A DNA stretch of 64,000 nucleotides from Anniella stebbinsi (Eukaryota; Chordata; Lepidosauria; Squamata; Anniellidae). The notes beneath the pieces were generated by a model, which was given only the letters and a program-made list of their open reading frames with translations, was not told the DNA's origin and ran no database searches. Within the stretch, counting starts at the first letter, position 1. Every line of letters starts with the position of its first letter. The position numbers and the translations under genes are program-made. Below are positions 57,501 to 64,000 of the stretch, one piece after another. Location: assembly GCA_029215795.1 (NCBI GenBank), contig JARDYH010000002.1:359936973-360000972 (forward strand), given 5' to 3'.

Positions 57501-60500
57501 CAGGAAGGGATCGGCCAAAGGGAATGAAATTAAAAATATGGAGAGTAAATTGAGAATTACAATGTTAAATGTAAAAGGGCTAGGATCGGTTCGTAAAAGA
57601 AGAAGAGTGGAAGCAATATTGAATACGGATAGGGCGGATATAATTTTTATTCAAGAAACACATTAGTCAAAAGAATGAGTGAATGAGCTCAAACTAAGAT
57701 GGTCGGCTACATATGAGAAGGTTTATGGGACTTCAAAAGTGAGGGGGTGGCAATAATTATATCGAAGAAATGTGGATTTAATACATTGAAGATGAAAAAG
57801 GATGATATGGGAAGATATATTATGAAGCAAGGAGTAATGGGGGGGAGAAGAATACACATTAGTTAATGTATATGCACCAAATGATAATCAAGTGGAATTT
57901 TATAAAATAAAAATTAAAGAAATGGAGGAAATTCAAAAGAGATATATTGTAATAGTGGGAGATTTTAATCTGGTGGTAGATAAACAAAAGGATAAATCTA
58001 ACCCCACGCTGGATGAAAGACATGCTAATATCACAGGTTTGAGCAAGATTATGAATGAAAAGGAGTTAGTGGATGTGTGGAGAGTGATGAATGGAGATGA
58101 AAAGAAATTTACATTTTATTCAGCGAGATATAAGAGTTATTCAAGGATTGATTATGTTTTTGTTTCAAAGAATTTGGTTTCTAAAATAATAAATAGTGAT
58201 ACAGGACTTATAAAAGTAACAGATCATGCATTGGTGAACATAGATATTAAACTTAAGAAAAACTATAAGGAAGCTAAAAGGTGGAGATTGGATACAAGAA
58301 TTTTTAACTATAAACATATAATGGAAAAAATGGAAAAAGAGTTTAAAAGTATATGGGAAATTAATAAAAAGGGGTTTGGTAATCAGGCTATAATTTGGGA
58401 TACAATGAAATAGGGATTTGTATTAGAGAGAATTGTGAACTAAAAAGACAGCAAGAAAAAAATAGAAAAAAATTTAGAGGAAGAAATTAAAGATTTGAAG
58501 ATGAAATTTATAATATACAGAGATAAGCAGATTTTTGCACAATTACAAACAAAAAAAAGAATTAGAGAAAGAAGAGATGGAAAAAGCTCAGAGAAACTTA
58601 ATATATTTGAAAAAGGAATTTTTTGAATATAGTAATAAAAATTCTAAAATGCTGGCCAAATCTACTCAATCAAAAAAGACAAGGAATTTAATTGGAGTAA
58701 TTAAAGATAAGTCAGGGAAGAGTTGTAATTTGATGAAAGATAAACTGGAGATATTTCAAGAATTTTACCAGAAATTATATACCACAGGAGGAAGGTCTCA
58801 GGAAAAGATTAAGGAATATGTGGAGAAAGATTAAGTTACAGGAAGTAGATATTGAATTAATGGAACACTGGGTCTCAGAAAAAGAAATAGAAGAAGTGAT
58901 TGATGAATTAAAAGGGGGGAAATCCCCAGGATTGGATGGGTTGGGATCAGAATATTATAAGATATTTAAAAAATTATTACTACCTAAATTGAAATTGTTA
59001 TATAATAAAATACTAGAGGGAGATAAGATACCACCATGATGGGAACAGTCTTTGATTGTATTAATACCAAAAGTGGATAAAGATTTGTCAGACCCAGCAT
59101 CATACAGACCAATTTCTTTAATAAACCAGGATGCTAAAATATTAACAGCGATAATGGCAAAAAGAATGAATACTTTTATGTATAATTATATTTAAAATGA
59201 TCAATGTGGGTTTATAACAGGGAGACAAATGCCAAACCTAATTGGAAGAGCTTTGAATATGATAAATATAATTAAGAAAAATAATTTGAAAGCAGGGTTG
59301 ATGGCTCTGGATATCTTTAAAGCTATTTATTGTGTGGAATGGCCAGCATTAAAAATGATACTAAAAAAGTTAGGGTTTGGAGTAAGATTTAAAGGTTTGA
59401 TAGATCAACTTTATTCGCAAAATAGTGCAGTAGTAACGATAAATGATGGAATAACACAACAAATTTCCTTAGCCCGAGGTACTAAACAAGGTTGTCCCCT
59501 TTCCTCAATATTGTTTGCTATAGTTATAGAACTTTTAGCTAATGTAATTAGAGAAGACAAAAGTCTTATTGGGATAGGTAATAAAGAAAAATTTTAAAAA
59601 AGTATGTTTGCAGATGATACTTTGGTAGCAACTGAGAACCCAATAGAAAAAATGGAAGAGATAAAATTGCTTCTGAAGGAGTTTGAAGAAATATCTGGGT
59701 TGCAAGTAAATTGGGATAAATCAGAAATTATATTATTAACTATATGAACAAGGAGGAGCAGGAGTTTAGTAAGAAGTATAATGTTAAGGTAAAGAATATG
59801 ATTAAGTACGTAGGTGTAAATATTACAAGTAATGTAGATAAGTTAGAAGAAGAGAATTTTAATAGATTAAATAAAGAGATTAAGAACAAATTAGAAGATT
59901 ATAAGAAGATAAAACTTTCATGGTTTGGTAGAATAGTGCTTATTAAAATGAAGATTTTACCTAAGTTTAATTTTTTATTTAGCATGTTACCAATTAAGAT
60001 ATCAGAAACACAGTTAAAGAATTGGCAAGTTATAATACATAATTTTTGTAATGGTGATAAGAAAGCAAGGATCAATAAAGGGCATTGGTATAAATCTCAA
60101 AAAAAAGGGGGACTGGGTCTCCCAAACTTAAAGTGTTATTATATAGCTAATCAATTGAGATATGTAATAGACGGGGTTGCAAAATTAAATGAAATAACTT
60201 GGTTAGAGATGGATACACAAGATTAAGAGTGGAAGCTATAAAACTTTTTTTATTAAAGTAAATAAGAAGATCATGGAAAGAACAGAAAATCCCTAGTTAA
60301 GAAATATTATAGAAGTTTGGGTAAAATATAAAAGTAAATTATTACCAGATATTTCCCAATTGACTCAAGTGGTGTTGCTGGAAAATTATCCAGTAGATTT
60401 AAAGAAGGAATTAGAAATAGTGTTTAGAGAACAGAGAATTATAAAAATAAAAGATTGGGAGGAAAAGATGAGTAGTAAAGAGCAAAGAGAAGCAATTTAT

Positions 60501-61986
60501 GAGAGGAAGGAATTTATCATGGTTTAAAGTTATTCAATTGGAACAATGGATGTTAAAATGGAGGGGGAAAAAATAAAGAGCTTCGAAAGTATACAAACTT
60601 TGAGAAAATGATTATAGTGAGAGAAGAGGAGGACCCAAATAAAAATATAAAAGGGGTGGTAAGTCAAATTTATAAAATATTGTTAGAAGGGGAAGAGAAA
60701 CAAAATTATTTGAAAATATTATGGGAAGAAGATTTAAAGGAACAAATAAGTGACCAAATTTGGGGGGAAATATGGGATCTGTGTATTTTGAATACTATGT
60801 CAGTAAGAATAAAGGAAAATTATTATAAGATAGTATGGAGGTGGTATTTAACACCAGTGAGATTAAATCAAATTGATAAAAAACATTCTAAGCTATGTTG
60901 GAGAGGTTGTTAAGAAGGTGGAACATATTTCCATATGTGGTGGACTTGTAATCATGTACAGAAATTTTGGCAATGAGTATTTGAAGAAGTAGAGGAGATA
61001 CTAGGGTAGCTTTATTATCAATTTATAACAAAGTAAAAGGAGATCAAAATATTAAAGATTTAATTAGGAATTTATTGACAGCAGCGAGGTTAATGATATC
61101 TAGGAAATGGAAGATGCAAGGCAACTACCAAATAGAAGAATGGGAAATTGCTATTAATGATAAATTAACAAATAATATTAAAGTTAAAAGAGGAATATTG
61201 AGAAGAAATAAATTTGGAAATATATGGGGATTATTTGTAGATTTTGTATCAGAAAAAGGGAAGGGGTGTACACCGTCACAGGACTCTATGCAGTTTTGGA
61301 AGAATGTTTAATTAAGTATAACAATATATAAATATGTAGTAGCTGGTCCCAGGGGGAGGGGTGCACTTGTTAGGTGGATTATGATGTATTGTGTTTATGT
61401 TATGTTAGTGATATGATTTGTAAGTGATGTAGTTTATGTGTATTATAAAATTCAATTTTTTTTTTTAAAAAAGGAGTTATTTTTTAAAAAATCTCATTTT
61501 TCTCAGCACCACCAACCATTGGTACTGCTGCAAAGGTGAGCTGCTCTCCCCCATTTGAATTTGTTTCCCTCCCTTATATCCGTTGCAGACTGGGGAGCCA
61601 CAACTGGCAAGCCAGGGAGGAGTGGTTCAGTGTATTCATAATGAAGGCTGAATCCGTTTAGCTCATTCCTCCGATGTTACAGTTATTAAAGTTAACATAG
61701 GAATGTTGACTTCTATGGCTCTCCTGTAACTTACCAGTGAGGCCTCTGAAGTTCAAATTTTCAGTTTGGACACACAACTTTGGGCTAATGGAGCTGCTCA
61801 GATGTTTGGCTAGCATTACAGACACAAATGTTGTCAGGCTTAGATTGCAAACCAAGCAGGAGGAGAGCTTTGCTCCTCTTGCTTTTCCTCCTTCTAACCC
61901 GCATAGCTTCTTCTAAACCCCTTCTCACTCTCCCAAACACGTGCATTTTCAAATGCGGTCAAAGACAGAGACATGTCTAAATCAAT

Positions 61987-62029
<43 letters not shown>

Positions 62030-62566
62030 CCTACTCACAACATAAGAGATGAAGTTTGGAATTTTTGCAACAACATCAAGAGCTTCAATCAATTTCTGGA
62101 ATTTTTCATCTTCAAGAGAAAACCGGTGTCCAAACGTCACAGCACATATCACATTGGCGACTGCATTGGTGATGGGCAAGGAAGGGTCGAATGGCTGCCC
62201 TGAAAATGAAGGTATATTAATGGTAATCCAACATCTCCCATTAATACCCAGAGCGGGATTTCATGGTGGTACATGGGAGACAATTGGGATCTCTGGCAAA
62301 GTATTTTTGTGTTAGAACTCAAGTACCGTGAACAAAATTGCATTCCAGTATACAGAGCACAAAAAAGATTTTGTGGACTGGGATGTGTGCCTGCATCATC
62401 TTCTGATATTACATACCCTTTGCATGTGCAAAAGTCTCCACAAGCTGCTGAGCCTCCTCTTCTATTTGATGCTCCATGCCTTTCTTCCCCAGACCCAGCT
62501 TCCGCATAGTCACTACACCAAACTTTCTCTGCTGCTTCCAGGTGTGCCCATTTGAAAGTGCAATAC
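33380..62566 (-). CDS. CYP2-type cytochrome P450, gene B (exons 3-9)
   Basis: Heme-thiolate mono-oxygenase of the endoplasmic reticulum, expected to use P450 reductase; the substrate is unknown. Join, minus strand: 62417-62566, 62039-62199, 48936-49112, 47836-47977, 39911-40098, 37737-37878, 33380-33570. The 1151 coding bases are open and phases agree at every junction. With exons 1-2 as long as in gene A, the protein would be about 493 residues, normal for CYP2. Landmarks: WKQQRKF (helix C), AGTQTT (helix I), EMQR (helix K, ExxR), PEKF, and [10 protein letters not shown] (heme cysteine). All donors are GT and acceptors AG. Exons 1-2 lie off the right edge. Introns are full of transposons, the largest being intron 4 (12.9 kb). 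Subfamily not assigned. Confidence 0.92.
33811..33843. repeat. (CA)n microsatellite in gene B intron 8
   Basis: About sixteen CA units with one CG, preceded by a GACAGACAGA run. Confidence 0.9.
35087..37311. mobile_element. Foldback hAT-like element H2, 2225 bases, gene B intron 8
   Basis: Begins TAGGGATGTGCACTGACC and ends GCGCACCCCTA. The flanking 8 bases CTTTCAGC at 35079-35086 and 37312-37319 are identical. The left part has GATCGG-type repeats, then units of 145-160 bases (starts near 35281, 35425, 35586, 35748 and 35895) each with CTTTTTCATTTTTAAAG-like and AAATTTCAGAAA-like motifs. The right part is an inverted array of 28-base units. A block CATCAGGCAGACATTCAAAT near 36265 recurs in inverse near 37140. 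No transposase frame; the open frames follow the repeats. Confidence 0.85.
36485..37092. repeat. Inverted 28-base tandem array in H2
   Basis: Units like ATGAATCCCTATGGGCAAGT plus GCTGTCCA repeat in tandem. The left half (36485-36685) is the inverse of the right half (36693-37049), with a palindromic turn at about 36691, and the orientation flips again at 37050. Units differ by GCTGTCC or GCTATGC variants and occasional TATGGTTTCTCA segments. Confidence 0.85.
37737..37878 (-). CDS. Gene B exon 8
   Basis: 142 bases, reading [40 protein letters not shown] and EFLAFGT plus one base. PEKF is the meander motif. The donor is GTAAAT. Confidence 0.92.
38315..38463. mobile_element. Palindromic hAT-like MITE, 149 bases, gene B intron 7
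   Basis: Ends are TAGGCTGACCAGATAAAATC and the inverse of TAGGGTGACCAGATAAAATC. A perfect 8-base target duplication GGCAAGAG flanks it (38307-38314 and 38464-38471). Too short to code for anything. Confidence 0.88.
38935..39909 (-). mobile_element. CR1 LINE fragment abutting gene B exon 7
   Basis: Inverse CR1: GCCATGTTGGATCAAATCAA, CAGCACTCTGTTCACACAGT, CCAAATTGGTGGCCATCACC, CATGTCTCCCCTTAGCCTGC, and GGTCCCAATACAGATCCTGT. The minus strand codes for [15 protein letters not shown] near 39150 and, at the far end, decayed reverse transcriptase sequence. Similarity runs to the exon 7 donor. Confidence 0.85.
39911..40098 (-). CDS. Gene B exon 7 (helix K)
   Basis: 188 bases, reading [40 protein letters not shown] and [20 protein letters not shown], then PK. 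EMQR is the conserved ExxR pair. The donor GTAATG is weak at +5 and CR1 sequence reaches the exon edge. Confidence 0.92.
40240..42300 (-). mobile_element. Several Sauria-type SINE fragments in gene B intron 6
   Basis: Inverse SINE pieces lie at about 40355-40440 (GTCCCAAGGTCATCCCGGTG), 41640-41730 (AAGGAACCTAAGTTGGTTTA with CACAACAACCCTGTAGGGTA) and 42090-42300 (GAGGTAGGTTAGGCTAAGAG and ACAACAACCCTGTAAAATAG). Between them is intron sequence with no exon. The short motif CAGAAGTAAGTTCCA (41103 and 41366) is another dispersed repeat. Confidence 0.5.
42570..43430. mobile_element. CR1 LINE fragments in head-to-head arrangement
   Basis: 42570-42960 is inverse CR1 (CCCAATGTGCATCACTTTAC, AATTTGGTATCATCACCAAA). 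42961-43430 is sense CR1 (GGCCAAATTTGCTGCTGACC, TAAAGTGATGCACACTGGAG, ATACAAATCTATGGTGTGAC). The turn happens inside the element, as in an inversion made during integration. Both are dead. Confidence 0.75.
44421..46288. repeat. Large inverted repeat in gene B intron 6
   Basis: Arms of about 380 bases, 44421-44808 and 45907-46288, are near-identical in inverse orientation with about 1.1 kb between them. Landmarks are AAAACCTACGGTTTAC, TTCCAACCAAGCACCAAAAA, GATATGCAGAGGTGACTGTG and ACAACTCCCATCATTGCAAG. A partial, more diverged third copy of the arm is at 44821-44955. Part of the arm (CCTTCCCCAACCTGGTGCCC) is a widespread hAT-type repeat. No exon is inside. Confidence 0.85.
46478..46640 (-). 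mobile_element. tRNA-derived SINE
   Basis: On the minus strand it begins GGGGCCATAGCTCAATGTGA (A-box part), then TAGAGCACATGCTTTGCATG and the B-box-like GGTTTGATACC, and ends ATGGTCTGACTCAGTAGTAG. This is an internal RNA polymerase III promoter head with a SINE body. Not a functional tRNA gene. Confidence 0.75.
46690..47145 (-). mobile_element. CR1 LINE 3' part
   Basis: The minus strand is open for 82 codons (46868-47116): [40 protein letters not shown] and KFLEE, the end of the CR1 ORF2. The 3' end near 46690 is CR1-like (ATGCTGGACCAGTTCAAGAG in inverse). Confidence 0.85.
47236..47806 (+). mobile_element. Solo LTR candidate (571 bases), gene B intron 6
   Basis: Starts TGTCATGAC and ends AACACGACA, with 5-base flanks CTTGG (47231-47235) and CTTGT (47807-47811), one mismatch. 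GAATAAAGCTTTG near its end gives a polyadenylation signal in the plus direction, antisense to gene B. Its termini are like those of the LTR at 8545-9245. It lies about 25 bases inside intron 6. Confidence 0.6.
47836..47977 (-). CDS. Gene B exon 6 (helix I, catalytic threonine)
   Basis: 142 bases, reading [40 protein letters not shown] and ANHPDIQ plus one base. AGTQTT holds the oxygen-activating threonine; Gln takes the place of the usual Glu or Asp before it. A solo LTR begins about 25 bases beyond the donor (GTCAGA). Confidence 0.93.
48080..48370 (+). mobile_element. L2-like LINE 3' end, gene B intron 5
   Basis: Contains [20 protein letters not shown] in the plus frame and then a TTGTTCGACGCCCTGAGAT tail with GGGTGGGATAAA. 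Only the last part of the ORF and the tail are left. Confidence 0.6.
48936..49112 (-). CDS. Gene B exon 5
   Basis: 177 bases in phase 0, reading [40 protein letters not shown] and [19 protein letters not shown]. This is the helix F-G to helix H part; [10 protein letters not shown] is typical of CYP2. The donor is GTAAGT. Confidence 0.93.
49389..49612. mobile_element. Palindromic MITE-like element, gene B intron 4
   Basis: Left end GGGTCTGTTCAGACAACACC and right end ATGTCATCTGAACTGGG are inverse of each other with mismatches. The middle has tandem CATGACATGCTAAGTCATGG-like units. A target duplication is not evident. Confidence 0.6.
49613..52189. other. Gene B intron 4, no gene seen
   Basis: Includes poly-T at 50401, poly-A at 51951 and several short dispersed repeats. 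The part near 51890-52030 (GCCATCCTGGGGATGGCA, ACTGCCCCC) resembles 34520-34590. Open frames up to 121 codons have no recognisable domain. Confidence 0.4.
52190..52800 (-). mobile_element. CR1 LINE 3' part, gene B intron 4
   Basis: Inverse CR1 of the common amniote type: AATCATAGAATCATTGAATC, AGAGTTGGAAGGGGCCTCTA, GGTTGTCCAGCTGCTTCTTG, CCCTTCTCTGTGTGACAACC, CTTGTTGCCCTCCTCTGAAC. The minus frame at 52367-52621 codes for [20 protein letters not shown] and [11 protein letters not shown]. Confidence 0.9.
52846..55090 (+). mobile_element. L2-like LINE 3' end, split by element H3
   Basis: The left piece (52846-53048) codes for [20 protein letters not shown]. After H3 the right piece (54816-55090) continues with GTCAAGACTTTCCTCTTCTC and the 3' tail GAATGCTTCGGATATGGGGC and (AAAT)n. 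Removing H3 with one 8-base flank rejoins the two. Confidence 0.8.
53049..54807. mobile_element. Foldback hAT-like element H3, 1759 bases, gene B intron 4
   Basis: Begins TAGGGGTGTGCATCGG and ends GTGCACATCCCTA, flanked by identical CCGCCTGG at 53041-53048 and 54808-54815. The two halves are near-inverse: GACGCCATTTTGAATGC, CCCATAGCCAAGTATTG, CCTATAACTTTTTCATTTTT and GATGAAACTTGGGCACATTG appear on the left and inverted on the right. Both ends carry long runs of GATCCGATCC. The centre has another palindrome (GGGCTCGTGTCTGC / GCAGACACGAGCCC). No transposase frame. Confidence 0.88.
55105..55605 (-). mobile_element. CR1 LINE fragment (reverse transcriptase), gene B intron 4
   Basis: The minus strand codes for [60 protein letters not shown] and [20 protein letters not shown], then ends abruptly near 55105. 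A decayed CR1 polymerase piece, not a host gene. Confidence 0.85.
55606..55904 (+). other. Possible LTR fragment
   Basis: A GC-rich start with GCCCCTGCCTGCTTG and its inverse GAGCAGGCAGGGGC, then AATAAA at 55821-55826 followed by CACAAACTGGTGGTGCTTCC, a layout like the end of an LTR. No target duplication or clear start was found. Confidence 0.3.
56304..57080 (+). pseudogene. L1 ORF1 remnant, copy 2
   Basis: The first piece (56304-56684) ends in a coiled coil ([20 protein letters not shown]) and stops at a TGA where copy 1 has the Arg-rich LEDRARRSN stretch, suggesting a CGA-to-TGA change. The second piece (56757-57080) has the RNA-binding domain ([20 protein letters not shown]) and [18 protein letters not shown], then runs into a poly-T. 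Residual downstream sequence reaches about 57290. Confidence 0.8.
57541..61310 (+). pseudogene. L1 ORF2 remnant, copy 2
   Basis: Endonuclease start [15 protein letters not shown] and IIFIQETH near 57540-57665, then [16 protein letters not shown] (57950) and RIDYVFVS. The reverse transcriptase has [69 protein letters not shown] and FADDT. At least eight stops or shifts (for example near 58412, 58833, 59037, 59193, 59597, 59745, 60225) break it. [13 protein letters not shown] has lost the catalytic Asp of the FD motif (FKAFDCVEW in copy 1). Confidence 0.85.
61483..61987. other. Gene B intron 4, no gene seen
   Basis: Ordinary intron sequence between the L1 copy and the microsatellite next to exon 4. 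No exon or complete element. Confidence 0.5.
61988..62030. repeat. (GAAA)n microsatellite 8 bases from exon 4 donor
   Basis: About ten GAAA units on the plus strand, so (TTTC)n in the gene B transcript. It starts right after the donor GTGAGTAG of exon 4. Confidence 0.95.
62039..62199 (-). CDS. Gene B exon 4
   Basis: 161 bases, reading [40 protein letters not shown] and [13 protein letters not shown]. The donor GTGAGT is followed 8 bases into the intron by a (TTTC)n microsatellite. Confidence 0.93.
62417..62566 (-). CDS. Gene B exon 3 (helix C)
   Basis: 150 bases, starting after CTGAG and ending at donor GTATGT. It reads [35 protein letters not shown] and [13 protein letters not shown]. The WxxxR motif that contacts a heme propionate is present. 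Confidence 0.92.
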
Positions 62567-62989
62567 CTCAGGTCATCAAGAAACAATGGGAAATGATTAT
62601 GTATAAAATTCGAGAAAAAATGGTTAGGTTCCTGAACTAGAAGAGGCATTCATATATCCTAACTCATTCATAAAATACAAATACTACAAAATACAAACAG
62701 ATAAAAATACAGTGTTTCTTTTATGATTCTCAGCCTAGCTGTATCTGATTTGCAGGCAGTGGTAGAAATAATTCTACCATTTTCATGGTTTCCTACACAG
62801 GAGTAACATATGCTGTAAGTCCCACAAATAGAACCTGGGCCAGATCTACACCAAGCAGGATATGTCACTTTGAAAACATTTTCAAAACTGTGTATGGAGT
62901 GTGTCCTGGGCCCCAACAGTTGTCACTACTGTTATAAACCATTTTAAAGCAGTAGTGTAGATCCTGCCCTGGTGTCTTGGGGAATCTGG
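62567..62989. other. Gene B intron 2 with a palindromic MITE-like element
   Basis: At about 62833-62975 GGGCCAGATCTACACCA and the inverse of CCAGGGCAGGATCTACACTA face each other, and TTGTCACTACTGTTATAAA lies in the middle. The rest of the stretch is unremarkable intron. Confidence 0.5.
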
Positions 62990-63240
62990 ATAACTCACTT
63001 TTAATCCTCATACATTTGCTACAGGAGTATTGTGTGTCACAGTATTGCTTTGCAGCCCTTGTGCCATAACCACGTACCTGTTTACCTGCCTTTGTATCTC
63101 TCATTTTCCTCCCAACTCACCTGCTTTTGCCCTCCTTTGTTTCTTGCCCAGATCCACCTGGCTGCCTTCTTCTTCACTGCTCTTTACACATGGCTTTTCC
63201 ATGTATACCTTTCTAATCAGCAAGACTTGCCCTTAAAAAC
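62990..63240 (-). other. Intron 2 block shared with gene A
   Basis: Aligns with 1927-2160 beside exon 2 of gene A. It is cut at 63240 by the foldback element H4, so exon 2 of gene B should lie shortly beyond that element, outside the window. Confidence 0.7.
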
Positions 63241-64000
63241 TAGGGGTGTGCACTCTGCTTGGAAAATTCAAAGCTTCAACAAAGCTTTGGGTTTTTGGAG
63301 TTGAGGGGGGATAGTTTAAAAACTGTGAAATATCCAGAGAGCAGAGATGCACCCACTTGGAGCTTCATTCTGTTTCAGGATAACCACTCTATCATAGTCT
63401 ACAGGTATTAACAAAAATGCTCACATCTCTGTCATTTTTGAAGAGAAAGAGAAAGATAACGAGATGAAACATGGCACCATGTTAGCATTTAAGTAGGGCA
63501 TTAGCCTTGCCGAGTTTGAAGCATGATTGTTCATGCCTTGATTTTTAGGATTTTTTGAAATTTCAAACTCAAACCTCTTTCAGGTCTAGCACCTTGAGCA
63601 GTTTCATGTAAGTTTTTTTTAAAAATGAACAGATCTGCTTCCAACATGGCAGGGCTAAATACCTGCTTGAAATCAACCACGATACCAAGTTTCATCTCTT
63701 TATATTTAAAAATCATGGAGATGTAAGCATTTTTGTTAATTTCCATTTTACATAGCATAATACTGAGAAGTTATTCCAAATTTTAAAAATCCCTAAAAAT
63801 CAAGGTATGGACAGATCTGCTTCAATCTTGGTATGGCTAACTCCCTATTTCAGAGCTATCATGCTGCCAAGTTCCATCTCTTTAACTTTAAAAATGACAA
63901 GTGTAAGCATTTTGGTTAATTCCCAAAGATTATAATAGAGCTGTTATCTGAAAATGGAGCTGTTCTTCACTAGATAATCAGACGAAGTGGAGTAAGTGAG
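63241..64000. mobile_element. Foldback hAT-like element H4 (left part)
   Basis: Begins TAGGGGTGTGCACTCTGC, the same end as H1-H3, and runs off the window. The interior repeats CATCTCTTTAACTTTAAAAA and AAATTTCAAACTCAAACC-like motifs in units of about 150-200 bases, the same plan as H2 and H3 but with different sequence. Nothing codes for a transposase here. Confidence 0.65.

Larger units (their letters stand above)
55916..61471 (+). mobile_element. Full-length L1 retrotransposon (copy 2), gene B intron 4
   Basis: 5556 bases, flanked by an 11-base target duplication AGGAGTTATTT at 55905-55915 and 61472-61482. It starts with a GC-rich leader (AAGGGGGGCGTGG) and ends in a T/A-rich tail. ORF1 and ORF2 follow in order. 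It is antisense to gene B. It carries many more stops than copy 1, so it looks older, but length and order are the same. Confidence 0.9.

Noticed and set aside
62567..64000. Exon 2 of gene B
   Set aside because: No sequence like AKQYGNIYTAW or DRPMTP is visible on the minus strand; the shared intron block predicts that it lies beyond the window.

Overview
The window looks like squamate reptile (lizard or snake) nuclear DNA. This rests on CYP2-type cytochrome P450 genes with GT-AG introns, together with L1, L2, CR1/L3 and Vingi-like LINEs, a Sauria-type SINE, a Penelope-like element, hAT-type elements and many microsatellites. No prokaryotic genes are seen. Species and CYP2 subfamily cannot be fixed from the sequence alone.

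Two CYP2-type P450 genes lie head to tail on the minus strand. Gene A runs off the left edge: exon 1 (6659-6826, with the ATG) and exon 2 (2394-2556) are present. Gene B fills the right half: exons 3 to 9 are at 62417-62566, 62039-62199, 48936-49112, 47836-47977, 39911-40098, 37737-37878 and 33380-33570, and exons 1-2 lie beyond the right edge. Exon lengths (163 for A; 150, 161, 177, 142, 188, 142, 191 for B) fit the standard nine-exon CYP2 pattern, and every visible exon is open. Gene B shows WxxxR, AGTQTT, ExxR, PEKF and FxxGxRxCxG. A shared block in intron 2 of both genes (1927-2160 and 62990-63240) supports tandem duplication.

Almost everything else is repeats. Left to right: a minisatellite (1-1330); gene A introns with hAT-like elements and L2 tails; an L3/CR1-type LINE split by a solo LTR (7078-9308); a Vingi-like LINE (9530-11880); a candidate hammerhead ribozyme (12909-12980); a three-level nest in which a short inverted-repeat transposon holds a full-length L1 that holds a solo LTR (13565-19958); an L2 end (21830-22411); a local duplication (22590-27798) with a second copy of the short transposon and a foldback hAT-like element; a Penelope-like remnant with a decayed hammerhead (28490-29560); then gene B, whose introns carry foldback elements, CR1 copies, a solo LTR, a large inverted repeat and a second full-length L1 (55916-61471).

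The strongest unexplained signal is a family of palindromic hAT-like elements with ends TAGGGRTGTGCA and perfect 8-bp target duplications. Three copies are complete (26445-27560, 35087-37311, 53049-54807) and two are partial (ending at 1926; starting at 63241). Each carries a different palindromic or tandem-repeat core between similar ends.
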